The position numbers and the translations under genes are program-made. The notes under the pieces were generated by a model. It did no database searches. It saw only the letters and a program-made list of their open reading frames with translations, and was not told the DNA's origin. Positions 62,912-64,000 of a DNA stretch of 64,000 bases are shown here, piece by piece. Origin of the DNA: Anaerolineales bacterium (lineage in GTDB: Bacteria > Chloroflexota > Anaerolineae > Aggregatilineales > UBA2796); contig JABTTZ010000001.1 in the NCBI GenBank assembly GCA_015075625.1, positions 372,001 through 436,000 on the forward strand. The letters run 5' to 3'. Numbering within the stretch: position 1 is the stretch's first letter; each line of letters starts with the position of its first letter.

Positions 62912-64000
62912 CATTGATTCCCAAACCCGCCAACAAATTTCGCAGGCAGCCCATTTTCTTGCCAACCTTGTCATGGGTGCGGGGGTGACTGTGCTTGCCC
63001 AAGACCTTCACGGGCGGGTGACACTATTCAATCGTGCCGCAGAAGCGTTTTATGGCTATACAAATGATGCCGTCGTTGGCTCACAAATCACCATGCTTGT
63101 TCACCCCTCGTGTCGCCAAGATCATGATCGCGCCGTTTATACTGCCGCCCGCGAAGGTCACTTTGTGGAATTGCAAACGGAACACATTGCCTCTGGCGGG
63201 CGAGCGCTTGGGGTGCGCGTCATGTTTTCCCCTGTTCACGATGATCTGGGGGCAGTGGTGGGGGTCAGCTTGTTCGTGATCGATGTGACCGATTCGCTCA
63301 CCATCCAGACAGCACTCCAACAAGAACGTGATGTATTGGAAGCCGTACTAGAGACGACCACCGACGCCATGGTGATGATCGATCCCGATGGGCGTGTGCT
63401 GACCATGAACGCACAATTCGAGGCGTTTTTCAACGTCCCCCGTTATCAGCATCTTGGTTATCCAGTGGATGCCCTTTTGGATGCCGTCCGTCAGCGCGAC
63501 GATTTGCCCCCCGATTTCAGTAACATTTTCAGCACACTGGGCAAAGACATGCAGCGTACCGCTGGAGGCGATTTTGAGATTCCTAGCCCCAACCGGCGCG
63601 TTCTCATTTGGTATTCGATTCCCGTCCATGCGCACGATGGAGCGCTTATGGGAAGGCTTTATGCCTTTCACGATGCCACCCGCGAACGCGATTTAGACCG
63701 GATGAAAACGGAGTTCCTCTCCCTTGTCTCCCACGAACTACGCACTCCGCTGACCTCCATTGTCGGCTTCAATGAGATGGTTTTGGATGGCGACGCTGGT
63801 GAGATTAACGAGGAAGTTCAAGAATTTTTGGAGATCATCAAACTGAATGCCGTGCGTCTGCGCGTCCTCATTGACGACATTCTTGACCTGACAAAACTGG
63901 AGGCGGGGCATGTGGACATTCACCCTGAGAGCTATGCCTTGCCAACGATTGTCGAGGTTGTCGTTCAGTCGCTACGCCCGATGATCGAAGACAAGAAGCA
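62901..64000 (+). CDS. PAS-domain sensor histidine kinase, partial (3' end outside the window)
   Basis: The frame opens at ATG 62901 and runs off the window edge; 366 residues are visible. Two PAS-type domains lie at about 18-130 and 145-262, a hydrophilic input without predicted membrane spans, so sensing is probably cytoplasmic. The H-box is FLSLVSHELRTPLTSIVGF with the phosphorylated His278. The ATPase domain is beyond the end. It overlaps the response regulator by 11 bases. Partner assignment rests on this overlap. Confidence 0.93.
   Translation, partial: MTNDIDSQTRQQISQAAHFLANLVMGAGVTVLAQDLHGRVTLFNRAAEAFYGYTNDAVVGSQITMLVHPSCRQDHDRAVYTAAREGHFVELQTEHIASGGRALGVRVMFSPVHDDLGAVVGVSLFVIDVTDSLTIQTALQQERDVLEAVLETTTDAMVMIDPDGRVLTMNAQFEAFFNVPRYQHLGYPVDALLDAVRQRDDLPPDFSNIFSTLGKDMQRTAGGDFEIPSPNRRVLIWYSIPVHAHDGALMGRLYAFHDATRERDLDRMKTEFLSLVSHELRTPLTSIVGFNEMVLDGDAGEINEEVQEFLEIIKLNAVRLRVLIDDILDLTKLEAGHVDIHPESYALPTIVEVVVQSLRPMIEDKK

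Noticed and set aside
1-64000. CRISPR array, rRNA genes, prophage
   Set aside because: I looked for regularly spaced short repeats, rRNA-type stretches and phage structural genes; none is visible.

Overview
The window looks like a chromosomal segment of a Chloroflexota bacterium, probably Anaerolineae-like. This is inference from the gene mix, not from a marker gene: a Sec-type (clade II) nitrous oxide reductase operon, secreted proteins with long Pro/Thr linkers and LysM repeats, TolB-like propellers, short homogentisate dioxygenase and phenylalanine hydroxylase, Ser/Thr kinase remnants, and G+C-rich sequence. There is no rRNA, CRISPR array or prophage. One tRNA (Arg, CCT) is present.

Layout. 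1-1400: broken pieces of two Ser/Thr kinases and a P-loop (STAND-like) gene. 1500-13275: one long minus-strand block. Read in its own direction it runs: two Crp/Fnr regulators, nosZ, nosB-like, nosD, nosF, nosY, a duplicated Met/His-rich lipoprotein, a di-haem cytochrome c, then a B12-binding radical SAM protein and a metallo-beta-lactamase-fold protein. CRP-like palindromes sit upstream of nosZ and upstream of the proximal regulator. 13370-17000: a kelch remnant, Hsp20, and the phenylalanine/tyrosine catabolic genes hmgA and phhA. 17000-26030: a TolB-like propeller, a histidine-rich membrane protein with its own CRP-like site, an alpha-oxoamine synthase, a polyprenyl-phosphate-type glycosyltransferase, a divergent HisD paralogue, an acyl-CoA carboxylase beta subunit and a phosphoglycerate-mutase-like metalloenzyme.

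26344-34100: a NitT/TauT-type fused permease plus ATPase without a binding protein, a TPR lipoprotein, a compact phosphoribosyltransferase / radical SAM / ABC exporter unit (the exporter is frameshifted), and tRNA-Arg. 34126-46000: a LysM-M23 peptidase, an IS630-type remnant, a propeller protein, an amidase, an MFS exporter, kinase and vWA debris, a small membrane protein, plsC, rluB with a long basic tail, an ABC-2-like membrane protein, and a dead IS4-like element with 21-bp inverted repeats lying in an intergenic repeat.

46152-50604: a complete sugar ABC importer (binding protein and two permeases) followed by an HPrK-like P-loop protein. 50838-58019: a glycosyltransferase, dnaE, an HD phosphohydrolase and a LysM lipoprotein. 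58135-62108: a translationally coupled pair, a CoiA-like zinc/nuclease-type protein and a SUV3-like DEAH helicase with an unusual 480-residue N-terminus. 62198-64000: a response regulator and a PAS histidine kinase that runs off the window edge.

The best candidates for something new are the CoiA-like/SUV3-like pair, the Met/His-rich lipoprotein in the place where nosL would be expected, the HisD paralogue with changed zinc ligands, and the shared GTGAC-N4-GTCAC-type operators.
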